This document shows, in pieces, positions 43,867-53,041 of a stretch of DNA of 64,000 bases. Position 1 is the first letter of the stretch; every line of letters starts with the position of its first letter. Origin of the DNA: JBNAGF01 sp049801055 (lineage in GTDB: Bacteria; Pseudomonadota; Alphaproteobacteria; Rhodobacterales; Rhodobacteraceae); NCBI RefSeq assembly GCF_049801055.1, contig NZ_JBNAGF010000005.1, forward strand, positions 62,001 to 126,000, written 5' to 3'. The translations under genes were made by a program, and so were the position numbers. A model generated the notes under the pieces. That model saw only the letters and a program-made list of their open reading frames with translations. It ran no database searches and was not told the DNA's origin.

Positions 43867-45363
43867 ATGATTTGCCCTGATCGGTCATTTCCGGTTCTGA
43901 TGATCTTCGCGCTCTGGGGCGCGGCGACGGCGGCCGCGCAGGTTCGGGACGATCATCTGTTTCCATTGCCCCGCACAGAAGATGAGGCATCCCGAACCGT
44001 CGCTGTGACCCGGGCGGCCACCGATTTTTCTGTTCCGGAACCGTTCGAGGATCTGCCGGCAGGGGCCGCGACGATTCCGGCGCGCGATGACGCGGACGCA
44101 TTTTCTCAACCCTCGGCCAACATGGAGTTCGAGCGCGAGCTGGACTTCCAGCTCGGCAAGGCGCTGTTCGAAAAGCTCTGGGTGTCTGCGCCATCGTCGA
44201 CCAAAGCATCTGACGGGCTGGGGCCGTTGTTCAACGCGCGCGCCTGCCAGAGTTGCCATATTCGCGACGGCCGCGGGCATCCCCCGGAGGGGCCAGACGA
44301 CAGCGCCCTTTCGATGGTGGCCCGGGTCAGCCTGCCATCGGGTGCCGGCACCTATCGGCCGCACCCCGTCTACGGACGCCAGGTTCAGGAATTCGGGTTA
44401 CCGGGGCATGCTTCCGAAGGCCGGTTGACCGTGGCCTATACCGAGGAAATCATTACTCTGTCAGGTGGTGAAACGGCCCGTCTTCAAATCCCCGCTTATG
44501 AAATTCACGGACCGGGGCACGGACAGCTTTCCCCGGAAACAGTTCTGAGCCCACGAATTGCGCCGCCAATGATCGGGCTAGGTCTGCTGGAGGCGATACC
44601 AACCGGGGAAATTCTGTCCGCCGCCGACCCGGACGACTTGGACGGAGACGCCATCTCTGGCCGGGCGCCGCTTGTCTGGTCCGATGACCAGCAGCGGATG
44701 ATGCCCGGTCGCTTTGGCTGGCGATCCGAGATCGCAACGCTGATCGACCAGACTGCATCGGCGTTTGCAATGGATATCGGGATTTCCACACCGCTATTGC
44801 CGGACCCGTGGGGGGATTGCAGCATTGTCCAGCGGGGTTGCCGGTCCGCTCCGCACGGCGATGGAGATGAGCGGGAGCAGGAATTGGACCGAGAGGCGCT
44901 GGAGCTTGTGACCTTCTACGGCAGAAACCTCGCCGTCCCGGCCCGCGAAGCAATCGGAGACCCGCAGGTGCTGCGCGGCAAAGCCGTATTCTACGAGACG
45001 GGATGCATTGCCTGCCATACGCCTAAATTTGTGACGCATCGCCTTCCGGGACAGCCCGAACAAAGCTTTCAGCTGATCTGGCCCTATTCTGATCTGTTGC
45101 TTCATGACATGGGGCCGGGATTGGCTGACAGGGACTTGTCCGGCAACATCGCGTCGACAGAATGGCGCACCGCACCACTTTGGGGTATCGGACGCACCGG
45201 GCAGGTCAGCGACCATACCCGTTTTCTGCACGACGGACGTGCGCGGTCGCTGCTGGAGGCCGTTCTGTGGCATGGCGGAGAGGCGGCCCCGCACCGCGCG
45301 ACGGTGATTGCGATGCCTCCTACAGATCGCGCGGCTCTGATCCGCTTTCTGGAGAGCCTGTGA
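43867..45363 (+). CDS. Di-haem c-type cytochrome, DUF1111 family
   Basis: The start ATG at 43867 opens a signal peptide (cleavage near AAAQ). Two haem c motifs are present: CQSCH (residues 127-131) and CIACH near residue 380. Between them are the DUF1111 blocks FNARACQSC, GRFGWRSE and LLHDMGPGL. The fold resembles bacterial di-haem peroxidases. In imelysin operons these proteins probably handle iron redox or periplasmic electron transfer; this is association, not proof. Confidence 0.9.
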   Translation: MICPDRSFPVLMIFALWGAATAAAQVRDDHLFPLPRTEDEASRTVAVTRAATDFSVPEPFEDLPAGAATIPARDDADAFSQPSANMEFERELDFQLGKALFEKLWVSAPSSTKASDGLGPLFNARACQSCHIRDGRGHPPEGPDDSALSMVARVSLPSGAGTYRPHPVYGRQVQEFGLPGHASEGRLTVAYTEEIITLSGGETARLQIPAYEIHGPGHGQLSPETVLSPRIAPPMIGLGLLEAIPTGEILSAADPDDLDGDAISGRAPLVWSDDQQRMMPGRFGWRSEIATLIDQTASAFAMDIGISTPLLPDPWGDCSIVQRGCRSAPHGDGDEREQELDREALELVTFYGRNLAVPAREAIGDPQVLRGKAVFYETGCIACHTPKFVTHRLPGQPEQSFQLIWPYSDLLLHDMGPGLADRDLSGNIASTEWRTAPLWGIGRTGQVSDHTRFLHDGRARSLLEAVLWHGGEAAPHRATVIAMPPTDRAALIRFLESL

Positions 45364-46367
45364 TGATCCGGGTCATTCTGACCGCCGCCCTTGTTCTTGT
45401 TGCGCCTGTCGCCCATGCAGACCGGGTCGACAGCATCATCGAAACGCAGATTCTGCCGGATATGGCGGCCCTGGCAACGTCGACCACCGCGCTGGACGCC
45501 GCTGCGCAGGCGGATTGCGATCCCGGGTCAGAAACTCTCCAAACCGCGTTCCTGTCAGCGTTTGCAGACTGGACGCGCATCAGTCACCTGCGCTTTGGTC
45601 CGGTCGAGAAAGACAATCGCGGCTTTGCGCTGGCCTTTTGGCCCGAGCCGCGCGCCCAAACGTCCAAGACCCTAGCTGCATTGCTGAGCGCAGCCGATCC
45701 GGTGATTGATGATCCGGACAGTTTTTCGCAGGTCTCGGTCGCGGTGCAGGGTCTTTATGCGCTGGAATACATGCTGTTCGACGCCCGAATGAAGGAGCTG
45801 GGCGATCCGGCCTGTCGCTGTGCGATGGTCCGGGCAATTGCGGCAAACGCGGCCCGGATTGCGGGGGCGATCGCGGACGAATGGGCCACAAGCCACGCCG
45901 ACCTGCTGCGAAACCCGACACCCGACGGGCCATACCAAACTATAGAAGAAGCCACGCAGGAACTGTTCAAGGCTGTGCTGACCGGCCTGCAAATCAATGC
46001 CGATCTTCGTTTGGGAAGGCCGCTGGGGTCAATTGACAAACCTCGCCCCAAGCGCGCCGAAGCCCGGCGGTCGGGGCAGTCTCTGGCCCATGTTGTGATC
46101 TCGGTCATCGCATTGCAGGATCTGGCCACAGCGTTGGCTGAGGGCGATACGGATCTTACCCGGGACTTGGATGCCGCATTCCGGCGCGCGCTGGAAGAGG
46201 CCGAAGCGCTTGATGATCCCGTCTTTGCCGGAGTGGCGACGCCAACGGGTCGAATACGGGTTGAGGCGCTGCAGCAACGCATCAACGAAATCCGCCAGAT
46301 CGCCCAGTCCCGACTGGGTCCCTCGCTCGGCGTCGCTGCCGGGTTCAATTCGCTGGATGGCGACTGA
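45363..46367 (+). CDS. Second imelysin-family protein
   Basis: The start codon at 45363 shares its A with the DUF1111 stop (TGATG), so translation is coupled. A signal peptide is followed by a 334-residue imelysin-like helical protein (FADWTRISHLRFGPVEKDNR, ALEYMLFD). It is shorter than the first imelysin and lacks the HxxE motif in the same form, keeping ALEYMLFD at the equivalent place. Two different imelysins in one operon suggests they pair. Confidence 0.88.
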   Translation: MIRVILTAALVLVAPVAHADRVDSIIETQILPDMAALATSTTALDAAAQADCDPGSETLQTAFLSAFADWTRISHLRFGPVEKDNRGFALAFWPEPRAQTSKTLAALLSAADPVIDDPDSFSQVSVAVQGLYALEYMLFDARMKELGDPACRCAMVRAIAANAARIAGAIADEWATSHADLLRNPTPDGPYQTIEEATQELFKAVLTGLQINADLRLGRPLGSIDKPRPKRAEARRSGQSLAHVVISVIALQDLATALAEGDTDLTRDLDAAFRRALEEAEALDDPVFAGVATPTGRIRVEALQQRINEIRQIAQSRLGPSLGVAAGFNSLDGD

Positions 46368-46368
46368 G

Positions 46369-47436
46369 ATGCCCTCGCGTCGAAAATTTCTGGCCGGGAT
46401 GATGGCTGCGGGGATGGCACCACGCAGCAGCTGGGCCGATGCCGGGGCTCCGGATTTCCTGACGGCAGGTCAGACGGTGGATGGTCAGAACTATCTGTTC
46501 GGTCTGGATGAAGCCGGGGCAATCCTGTTTCGGCATCCGATCCCGGCCCGGGGGCATGCGGCCTGCGCCCATCCTCAACGTCCGGAAGCGGTGGCCTTTG
46601 CCCGCCGACCGGGCAGGTTTGCCTTGGTTCTCGACTGTCGGAACGGTGCGGTCCTGACGGAACTTTCCAGCCCGAATGGCCGCCATTTCTATGGTCACGG
46701 TTGCTTCTCGGCAGACGGCGACTGGCTGTTTACATCCGAGAACGATTATGAGGCCGGGCAGGGGGTGATCGGCGTCTGGAAGACAGATGCAGTGTATCGC
46801 CGCGTGGCCGAGTTTCCTTCGGGTGGCATTGGCCCCCACGACATCCGCCTTATGCCCGGAGGCGATGTGCTGGTCGTTGCCAATGGAGGGATCGAAACCC
46901 ATCCCGATACCGGCCGCGCCAAACTGAATCTGCCGGATATGCGGCCCAACCTGAGTTATCTGAGCCGCACGGGCGAGGTCCTTGAACAGGTCAGCTTTGA
47001 TCCTGATCGGCACAAGAACTCGATCCGCCATCTGGATGTTCGAGAAGACGGTCTTGTTGGTGTTGCGCTTCAGTGGCAGGGCGAACGTCACAATGCACCT
47101 CCGGTGCTCGCGCTTCATCGCCGTGGTAAGGCGCTGCGAGCCATTGGAAGCAGCCGACCGATGCACGGTTATGGTGGCAGTGTTGCCTTCTCTGGTGATG
47201 GTTCGATTGTCGGCGTGTCCTCGCCCCGTGGCGGTCGGGTTGAACTGTATGATGCGGCTTCTGGCGAATTGCATCGTATTGTCAAACGCGCTGATATCTG
47301 CGGTCTGTGCCGGCGTGGCGCGGGGTTTGCTGCATCCACCGGAGCGGGCGAATTGCTGCGGTTCGGCATGATTGGGGAAATCGGCAGCATCGCTTCCGGG
47401 ATCCGCTGGGATAACCACCTTGTCGGGATCACCTGA
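46369..47436 (+). CDS. Tat-exported DUF1513 beta-propeller protein
   Basis: The start is one base past the second imelysin stop. It opens with a twin-arginine signal (PSRRKFLAGMMAAG), so the protein is exported folded. The remaining sequence has the DUF1513 propeller pattern (HPQRPEAVAFARRPG, HGCFSADGDWLFTSEND, GPHDIRLMPGGDVLVVANGG, SIRHLDV). DUF1513 proteins are regular partners of imelysin operons; their role is unknown. Confidence 0.88.
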   Translation: MPSRRKFLAGMMAAGMAPRSSWADAGAPDFLTAGQTVDGQNYLFGLDEAGAILFRHPIPARGHAACAHPQRPEAVAFARRPGRFALVLDCRNGAVLTELSSPNGRHFYGHGCFSADGDWLFTSENDYEAGQGVIGVWKTDAVYRRVAEFPSGGIGPHDIRLMPGGDVLVVANGGIETHPDTGRAKLNLPDMRPNLSYLSRTGEVLEQVSFDPDRHKNSIRHLDVREDGLVGVALQWQGERHNAPPVLALHRRGKALRAIGSSRPMHGYGGSVAFSGDGSIVGVSSPRGGRVELYDAASGELHRIVKRADICGLCRRGAGFAASTGAGELLRFGMIGEIGSIASGIRWDNHLVGIT

Positions 47437-47483
47437 CGCCTCTACGCCGAGTTTCAGCGCCTGACGCCGATCCCGCCCGGAGC

Positions 47484-48416
47484 CTAGTAACCGGTTTCCC
47501 GGTCAACCAGATGCAGCAGAGCTTCGCCGGCCTCGCCGCGACGGATATTTTCGACGATCACCTGTGCGGCAGTCACCGGTCTGGTCTCTGACGAGATGTG
47601 TGGGGTCACGGTGACCTTCGGATGGGCCCAGTACGGGTGGTCCGATGGCAGCGGCTCTACCCGGAACACGTCCAGCGTGGCATGGCCGATCTGGCCACTG
47701 TCCAGCGCAGCCAGCAGGGCCTCGTCGTCGATCAACGGTCCGCGGCCGGGATTGATCACGAATGCGCCCGGAGCTGGCAATGCCAACCTGTCCGCGTTCA
47801 GGGTGTTTTCCGTTGCCGGGGTGTCCGGAAGTAGCAGCACGATGATCTCGGCACTCTTCAGGGCCTCGTCGAGACCCGCCTGACCGTTCAGGCAGGTGAT
47901 GCCGGGGATGTCTTTGGCACGGCGGCTCCAACCCGTTACCCTGAACCCCAGATTTGCCAGCGCTTGTGCGGATGCTGCACCCAACGCGCCAAGGCCCAGA
48001 ATCGTGACCCGGCGGTCGCTTGCCAGCGGTGGCGGCGCGGGTTGCCAGAGATGGTCGGGGTTAACGATATGGGCATCCATACCGAGGTGGTGGCGCAACA
48101 CGTGCCCGGTGACCCATTCGGTCATCCCTTGGGTCAGACCATGGTCGACCATCCGTGCCAGCGGCACCTTGAGGGTTGGATTTCCGGTTATGCTTTCGAC
48201 ACCGGCCCACAGACTGAGAATAGCTTTGAGCCGGGTGAAGGGCGTGAAATCATGCAGCCCCGAACTGGGCGCGTAGACCACATAATCCACCTCGGCGGCG
48301 GACAGGTCAGTGGCAAGAACCACGTCCAGTCCCGCCTCGGTGAAATAGCGGCGCAAGAGCGGCTCATAGTCCGGCCAGATTGCGGGTCGGGCGGAAAACA
48401 GCACATTGACGGGCAT
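47484..48416 (-). CDS. D-2-hydroxyacid dehydrogenase (GhrA-like glyoxylate/hydroxypyruvate reductase)
   Basis: The 310-residue protein has the NAD(P)-binding GLGALGAASAQAL, catalytic Arg in NPGRGPLIDD and His in TPHISSETRP, and the WAGVES motif typical of GhrA. It would reduce glyoxylate or hydroxypyruvate in the cytosol. It begins 9 bp after rodA and is at the end of the cell-shape transcript, an unusual partner. Confidence 0.88.
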   Translation of the reverse strand: MPVNVLFSARPAIWPDYEPLLRRYFTEAGLDVVLATDLSAAEVDYVVYAPSSGLHDFTPFTRLKAILSLWAGVESITGNPTLKVPLARMVDHGLTQGMTEWVTGHVLRHHLGMDAHIVNPDHLWQPAPPPLASDRRVTILGLGALGAASAQALANLGFRVTGWSRRAKDIPGITCLNGQAGLDEALKSAEIIVLLLPDTPATENTLNADRLALPAPGAFVINPGRGPLIDDEALLAALDSGQIGHATLDVFRVEPLPSDHPYWAHPKVTVTPHISSETRPVTAAQVIVENIRRGEAGEALLHLVDRETGY

Positions 48417-48425
48417 GGGTATTCC

Positions 48426-49577
48426 TTATGTGACGGGTGCTCGGGGCCGGTGGACATGGGCGCTTTGGACGATACCAAAGGCCACCATCAGCACCAGCAT
48501 TGCCGACCCGCCATAGCTGACCATTGGCAGCGGCACGCCCACGACGGGTGCCAGCCCCATGACCATCGACATGTTGACGGCAAAGAACAGGAAGAAGTTG
48601 AGCGCAATCCCGAGCGTCACCAGACTTGAAAACCGGTCCCGGGTGGCAAGCGCCGTGGCGGTGCAGAAAACAATGATCAGCGTGTAAAGACCAAGCAGAG
48701 AAAATCCGCCGAGAAAGCCGAACTCTTCGGCCAGCGTAGTGAAAATAAAATCGGTGTGCTTCTCCGGCAGGAAATTCAACCGCGATTGGGTTCCTTGCAT
48801 AAAGCCGCGCCCGGTCCAGCCACCGGATCCCAGTGCGATCTTTGATTGGGTGATATGATATCCAGCGCCCAGCGGGTCTGTTGAAGGATCAAGGAAGGTG
48901 TCGATGCGGCGGTACTGGTAGTCTTTCAGCAATTGCCAATCCGTGCCCCGGCTTTTGAACACGGCCGTCACCAGCCCCACCCCCGCTGCAATGACCGCGG
49001 CGAAATAGGCCCAGTGCACGCCCGCAAGAAACATCAACCCGCCGCCAGCAGCCAATAGCAGGATCGACGTTCCAAGATCTGGCTGTCGCAAAACAAGAAA
49101 GGTCGGAAAAAGGATCATGACGACCGGGATCAGCACCCAGATCGGACGCGAGGTCTTGTTGGCAGGCAGCCAGTCGTAATATGCGGCCAGCAACATCACC
49201 AACGTGATCTTGGTCAGCTCCGAAGGTTGCAGTCGCATGAAACCGAGGTCGATCCACCGCTGGGCGCCCATGCCGACGGTGCCGACCAGTTCAACGGCGA
49301 TCAGCAGCACGATCGACAATGCGTAAGCAACAACAGCCATGTTGCGCCAGAACCAGATTGGCACCATTGCCACGATAAGCATGACGGTCAAGCCCATGAC
49401 AAATCGCTTCATCTGCGGTTCTGCCCACGGTGTGAATGATCCGCCGGCAACCGAATAAAGCATGAGGAAGCCAACACCAGCGACGGAGATCAGAAGCAGA
49501 GTGAGTGGCCAGTTGAGATAGAGAATCTTGCGGATGCCCGTCGGCGTGTGTTTGACGTTATACTCAAGATAACTCAT
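48426..49577 (-). CDS. rodA: Peptidoglycan glycosyltransferase RodA
   Basis: The SEDS-family protein (383 residues, about ten helices) polymerises lipid II with PBP2 for rod elongation. Conserved blocks include GAQRWIDLGFMRLQPSELTKI and the C-terminal VPLPMVSYGGSAML. It overlaps mrdA by four bases. Confidence 0.95.
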   Translation of the reverse strand: MSYLEYNVKHTPTGIRKILYLNWPLTLLLISVAGVGFLMLYSVAGGSFTPWAEPQMKRFVMGLTVMLIVAMVPIWFWRNMAVVAYALSIVLLIAVELVGTVGMGAQRWIDLGFMRLQPSELTKITLVMLLAAYYDWLPANKTSRPIWVLIPVVMILFPTFLVLRQPDLGTSILLLAAGGGLMFLAGVHWAYFAAVIAAGVGLVTAVFKSRGTDWQLLKDYQYRRIDTFLDPSTDPLGAGYHITQSKIALGSGGWTGRGFMQGTQSRLNFLPEKHTDFIFTTLAEEFGFLGGFSLLGLYTLIIVFCTATALATRDRFSSLVTLGIALNFFLFFAVNMSMVMGLAPVVGVPLPMVSYGGSAMLVLMVAFGIVQSAHVHRPRAPVT

Positions 49578-51517
49578 GCCCGGTCGCTCCCCGAGCGGCG
49601 CAGGTCGGGGCGCTCGCGCTCCAGGCGCTCCTGCAGTTCCTTGATCCTTTCGCGGTCTTTCGCCGGATAGGCTTCCAGCGGTGGCGGTCCTTCATAGAGC
49701 GCCTGCAACATGATATCGCGCGCCAGAGGGGCGGCCGCTTTTGAACCGCCGCCGCCATGCTCGACCACCACCGAGACCGCGTATTTCGGATTGTCGTAAG
49801 GGGCGAAGCAGACGAACAGAGCGTGGTCGCGCCGCTCCCATGGAAGGTCGCTGTTCCGGATCACGCCGGCGGCGCGTTCTGCGGCGGTGATGTTGCGCAC
49901 CTGGCTGGTTCCGGTCTTGCCGGCGAGCCGATAGGCATCCTCGATGATGCGGCTGCCATAGGCCGTTCCGCGCCGGTCATTGCTGACCGAATACATTGCC
50001 CTGCGAATCCGGCGCAGGTTGTTTTCATTTATGCCCATCGGCTCGCCGGCACCCGAAGGTTGTTCAACGCCGCCAATGGATTTTACCAGCCGGGGCGTGA
50101 CGCTTCGGCCAGTGGCGATGCGCGCGGACATGACCGCCAGCTGCATGGGTGATGCCAGCATGAAACCCTGGCCGATCGAAGAGTTCGCCGTGTCGCCGAC
50201 CAGCCACTCTTCGTCATGCACGCGAACCTTCCAGTCGCGGTTCGGGGTCAGGCCTCGGGCGACAGCGGACATTGGAAGGTCGTGGCGGACACCCAGTCCC
50301 AACCGGTTGGCCATTTCCGAAATCCGGTCGATCCCGACCTTGAGCGCCACGTCGTAGTAGTAGACGTCGCAGCTGCGCTTTAGCGAAGTGTTCAGGTCGA
50401 CATAGCCGTGGCCACCACGTTTCCAGCAGTGAAACCGGCGGCTGCCGACTTTCAGGAAACCGGGACAATAGACGGTATCGTCCGGTCCGACAATTCCGGC
50501 CTCGAGCGCGGCCAGCGCGGTCACCATCTTGAACGTTGAGCCGGGCGGATATGTGCCCTGAACTGACTTATTCGCCAGCGGCCGATAGGGGTCGTCCTGC
50601 AAACTGCGGTAGTCGGCAACCGAAATGCCCCGCACAAAAAGGTTGGGATCATAGCCGGGAGCCGAAACACAGGCCCGCATGTCACCGGTTTCACAATCAA
50701 TGACGACTGCGGCGGCGCTTTCCTTGCCCAGCCTTGCCTGAACATAGCTTTGCAGATCCGCGTCGATGGTGATCTGCAGATCGGCGCCGGGCTGGCCTTC
50801 GCGCCGGTCAAGTTCCCGCATGACACGCCCTGCGGCATTGACCTCGACCCGTTTGGCGCCGGCCTTGCCGCGCAACAGGCTTTCGCGCTTGGCTTCCAGA
50901 CCGACCTTGCCGATCTGAAAGCGCGGAATGCGCAGCACGGGTTCGGGATCCTCGAGCTGTTTGAGATCATAGTCACTGACCGGGCCGACATAGCCGACCA
51001 CATGGGCAAAGGCATCACCACGGGGATAGACGCGGATCAGACCCACTTCGGGGGTGATGCCGGGCAGGGCCGGGGCATTCACCGCGACTTTCGAGATATC
51101 CTCCCAGCGGATCTGGTCAGCCAGCGTGATCGGGAGAAACGGCGGCGAGCGACGCATTTCGGTGCGGGCGCGTTCCAGATCTTCGCCGTCCAGAGGGATC
51201 AGTTGCGACAGGTCTGCAATCACCTTGTCAACATCGCCGGCATCTTCGGGTACGATCACGATCCGGTAAGACGGCGAATTCTGCCCGATGATCTTGCCGT
51301 TACGGTCAAAGATCTCGCCGCGTGACGGGGGGATCAGGCGGATGTTGACGCGGTTTTCTTCGGCCAACAGACGAAACTCGTCAGCCTGATCAACCTGCAT
51401 GAACCTCATTCGCATAGCCAACCCGCCGACAAAGGCAGCCTGCATGCCGCCCAGCACAAGAGAGCGTCGCGTCAGCAGGCGGTGAGTTTGTTGAAGCTCG
51501 CGCGGATTGTGTTTCAT
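49574..51517 (-). CDS. mrdA: Penicillin-binding protein 2
   Basis: The start ATG at 51517 overlaps the mreD stop and follows GGAGG; a much longer upstream frame is not used. The 647-residue transpeptidase has one N-terminal helix, a dimerisation domain (RGEIFDRNG) and the catalytic serine in PPGSTFK (about residue 327). SCD stands in place of SxN and KTGTS follows. It cross-links peptidoglycan during elongation with RodA. Confidence 0.95.
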   Translation of the reverse strand: MKHNPRELQQTHRLLTRRSLVLGGMQAAFVGGLAMRMRFMQVDQADEFRLLAEENRVNIRLIPPSRGEIFDRNGKIIGQNSPSYRIVIVPEDAGDVDKVIADLSQLIPLDGEDLERARTEMRRSPPFLPITLADQIRWEDISKVAVNAPALPGITPEVGLIRVYPRGDAFAHVVGYVGPVSDYDLKQLEDPEPVLRIPRFQIGKVGLEAKRESLLRGKAGAKRVEVNAAGRVMRELDRREGQPGADLQITIDADLQSYVQARLGKESAAAVVIDCETGDMRACVSAPGYDPNLFVRGISVADYRSLQDDPYRPLANKSVQGTYPPGSTFKMVTALAALEAGIVGPDDTVYCPGFLKVGSRRFHCWKRGGHGYVDLNTSLKRSCDVYYYDVALKVGIDRISEMANRLGLGVRHDLPMSAVARGLTPNRDWKVRVHDEEWLVGDTANSSIGQGFMLASPMQLAVMSARIATGRSVTPRLVKSIGGVEQPSGAGEPMGINENNLRRIRRAMYSVSNDRRGTAYGSRIIEDAYRLAGKTGTSQVRNITAAERAAGVIRNSDLPWERRDHALFVCFAPYDNPKYAVSVVVEHGGGGSKAAAPLARDIMLQALYEGPPPLEAYPAKDRERIKELQERLERERPDLRRSGSDRA

Positions 51518-52053
51518 GCCCGACCTCCAAAGGCCTCGGCATCCGAGGGTGCCAGTTTGCGAACACCCAACAGGTACTGCGTTGCGAACGCTACAAGCGG
51601 ATAGACCAGAACGGTCAGAACCAACTGGCTCAGTGTCAGCCAGAGCGGGGCTTGCTGCACAAGAAACAGGCCTAGGATCACCCGGTTCAAAAGTGTGACC
51701 GCCACCAGAACGGCCCCAACGGACAACCATTCGCCCACAAAGCTTGCATCGCTCATGCCCGCGGAACTGCCACGCAGATAGGCCGCGCCGATGACGACCA
51801 ACGACGACAGCAGGCCGGGCGGGCGCCCGAACAGCAGATCAGCCAGAAGCATTACCAAAGCGACACTGAGTATCGGAACGAAATCGGGCCGCCGTAGCGA
51901 CCATGCGAAGGTGAAGGCAATAAGCAGGTCCGGTGGGGCAAGGCGTCGGGGCACTGTTTCAAGCGGCAGCAGATGAAAGAACATGATCAGAAGTGCCAGA
52001 CCGAGATAAACCAACCGCATGGCCCAGATCCGCGAAGGCGCGCGTTCACTCAT
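51514..52053 (-). CDS. mreD: Rod-shape protein MreD
   Basis: The 179-residue membrane protein starts at 52053 (GGAGG seven bases upstream) and overlaps the mreC end by 8 bp. It has about five helices with the MreD-type AFTFAWSLRRPDFVPIL segment. It is weakly conserved, and its place in the operon supports the call. Confidence 0.9.
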   Translation of the reverse strand: MSERAPSRIWAMRLVYLGLALLIMFFHLLPLETVPRRLAPPDLLIAFTFAWSLRRPDFVPILSVALVMLLADLLFGRPPGLLSSLVVIGAAYLRGSSAGMSDASFVGEWLSVGAVLVAVTLLNRVILGLFLVQQAPLWLTLSQLVLTVLVYPLVAFATQYLLGVRKLAPSDAEAFGGRA

Positions 52054-52969
52054 TGCGGGCCTCCTCTTCTGTTTTCGGAGCGTCGGCTCCGCCGGGATGG
52101 GGAACCGCACGCACCGGCCCGACGATCCCGCCCGGATCATCAATCGGCACCGAGCCATGATGGCGCAACACCCGCAAGAATTCGAGCCGTTCGTAATCTG
52201 CCGACAAGCGCACGCGAAGCCGCCCGGTGGGTGACGCTGCGACCTGTCCAATCAGCAGTCCGGCGGGAAACACGCCGCCATCTCCGGAACTGACGACCCG
52301 GTCGCCGGGGCGAACCATGTCGGGGTTTTCGAGGAAATCGATCACGGGTGCTGCGGTGTTGTCGCCGGCCACTAGCGCGGTCTGGCCCGAAGGCTGGATG
52401 GTTGCAGGAACCGAGCTGGCCGCGTCGGTCAGCAGGATCACCCGTGCGGTGTTGCGTCCAACGCCCGAGATCCGGCCGACCAGCCCGATCCCGTCCATCG
52501 CGGCCCAGCCGTCGACAATTCCATCCCGTGCTCCGACATTCAGCAGCACTGATTGCCGAAAGGGAGACCCACTGTCGGCCATCACCACGCCGGTTATGAA
52601 GGTCAGCCGAGGATCCAGTCGCACGTTGTTGAGGTCCAGCAACCGCGCGTTTTCCTGTTCGAGTTGGAGGGCCGCCTCTTTCCATGCTCGCATCTGACGC
52701 AGTTCGCTACGCAGTTCGCGGTTTTGTTCGGACAGGCGATGATAGCTCTGGAAATCCCGGACAAGATTGATGGTCGCCGTCACCGGAACCATGGCCCAGT
52801 CCATCGAGGGAACGACTCGGTCTGTAACTTGCGCGCGAAACCTTTCGACCCGGGGGCTGTCGATGCGCCAGACAAGGAAGATGCCAAGCAGACACAGCAG
52901 GATCACCCCCAGAAGGAGACGGCGCAGGGGGGCTCCGTATTCCTCGCGCTGTGAGCGGTCCTTGGCCAA
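52046..52969 (-). CDS. mreC: Rod-shape protein MreC
   Basis: The 307-residue protein has a short cytoplasmic start, one transmembrane helix (about 18-37), a coiled coil (about 70-105) and the periplasmic MreC domain (GWAAMDGIGLVGRISGVGRN, DRVVSSGDGGVFPAGLLIG). The C-terminal tail is acidic and low-complexity. It links the MreB filament to PBP2. Confidence 0.95.
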   Translation of the reverse strand: MAKDRSQREEYGAPLRRLLLGVILLCLLGIFLVWRIDSPRVERFRAQVTDRVVPSMDWAMVPVTATINLVRDFQSYHRLSEQNRELRSELRQMRAWKEAALQLEQENARLLDLNNVRLDPRLTFITGVVMADSGSPFRQSVLLNVGARDGIVDGWAAMDGIGLVGRISGVGRNTARVILLTDAASSVPATIQPSGQTALVAGDNTAAPVIDFLENPDMVRPGDRVVSSGDGGVFPAGLLIGQVAASPTGRLRVRLSADYERLEFLRVLRHHGSVPIDDPGGIVGPVRAVPHPGGADAPKTEEEARNE

Positions 52970-53041
52970 GGATCTCCTTTCGGCGCAGCTCGGGTCTAAA
53001 CCCTGCGGGGTTGATTTCCCGCTGGGTCGAGCCTGCGCCCC

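Noticed and set aside
46345..47418. 357-codon leftward frame across DUF1513
   Set aside because: It is antisense to DUF1513, which has a Tat signal and fits the operon.
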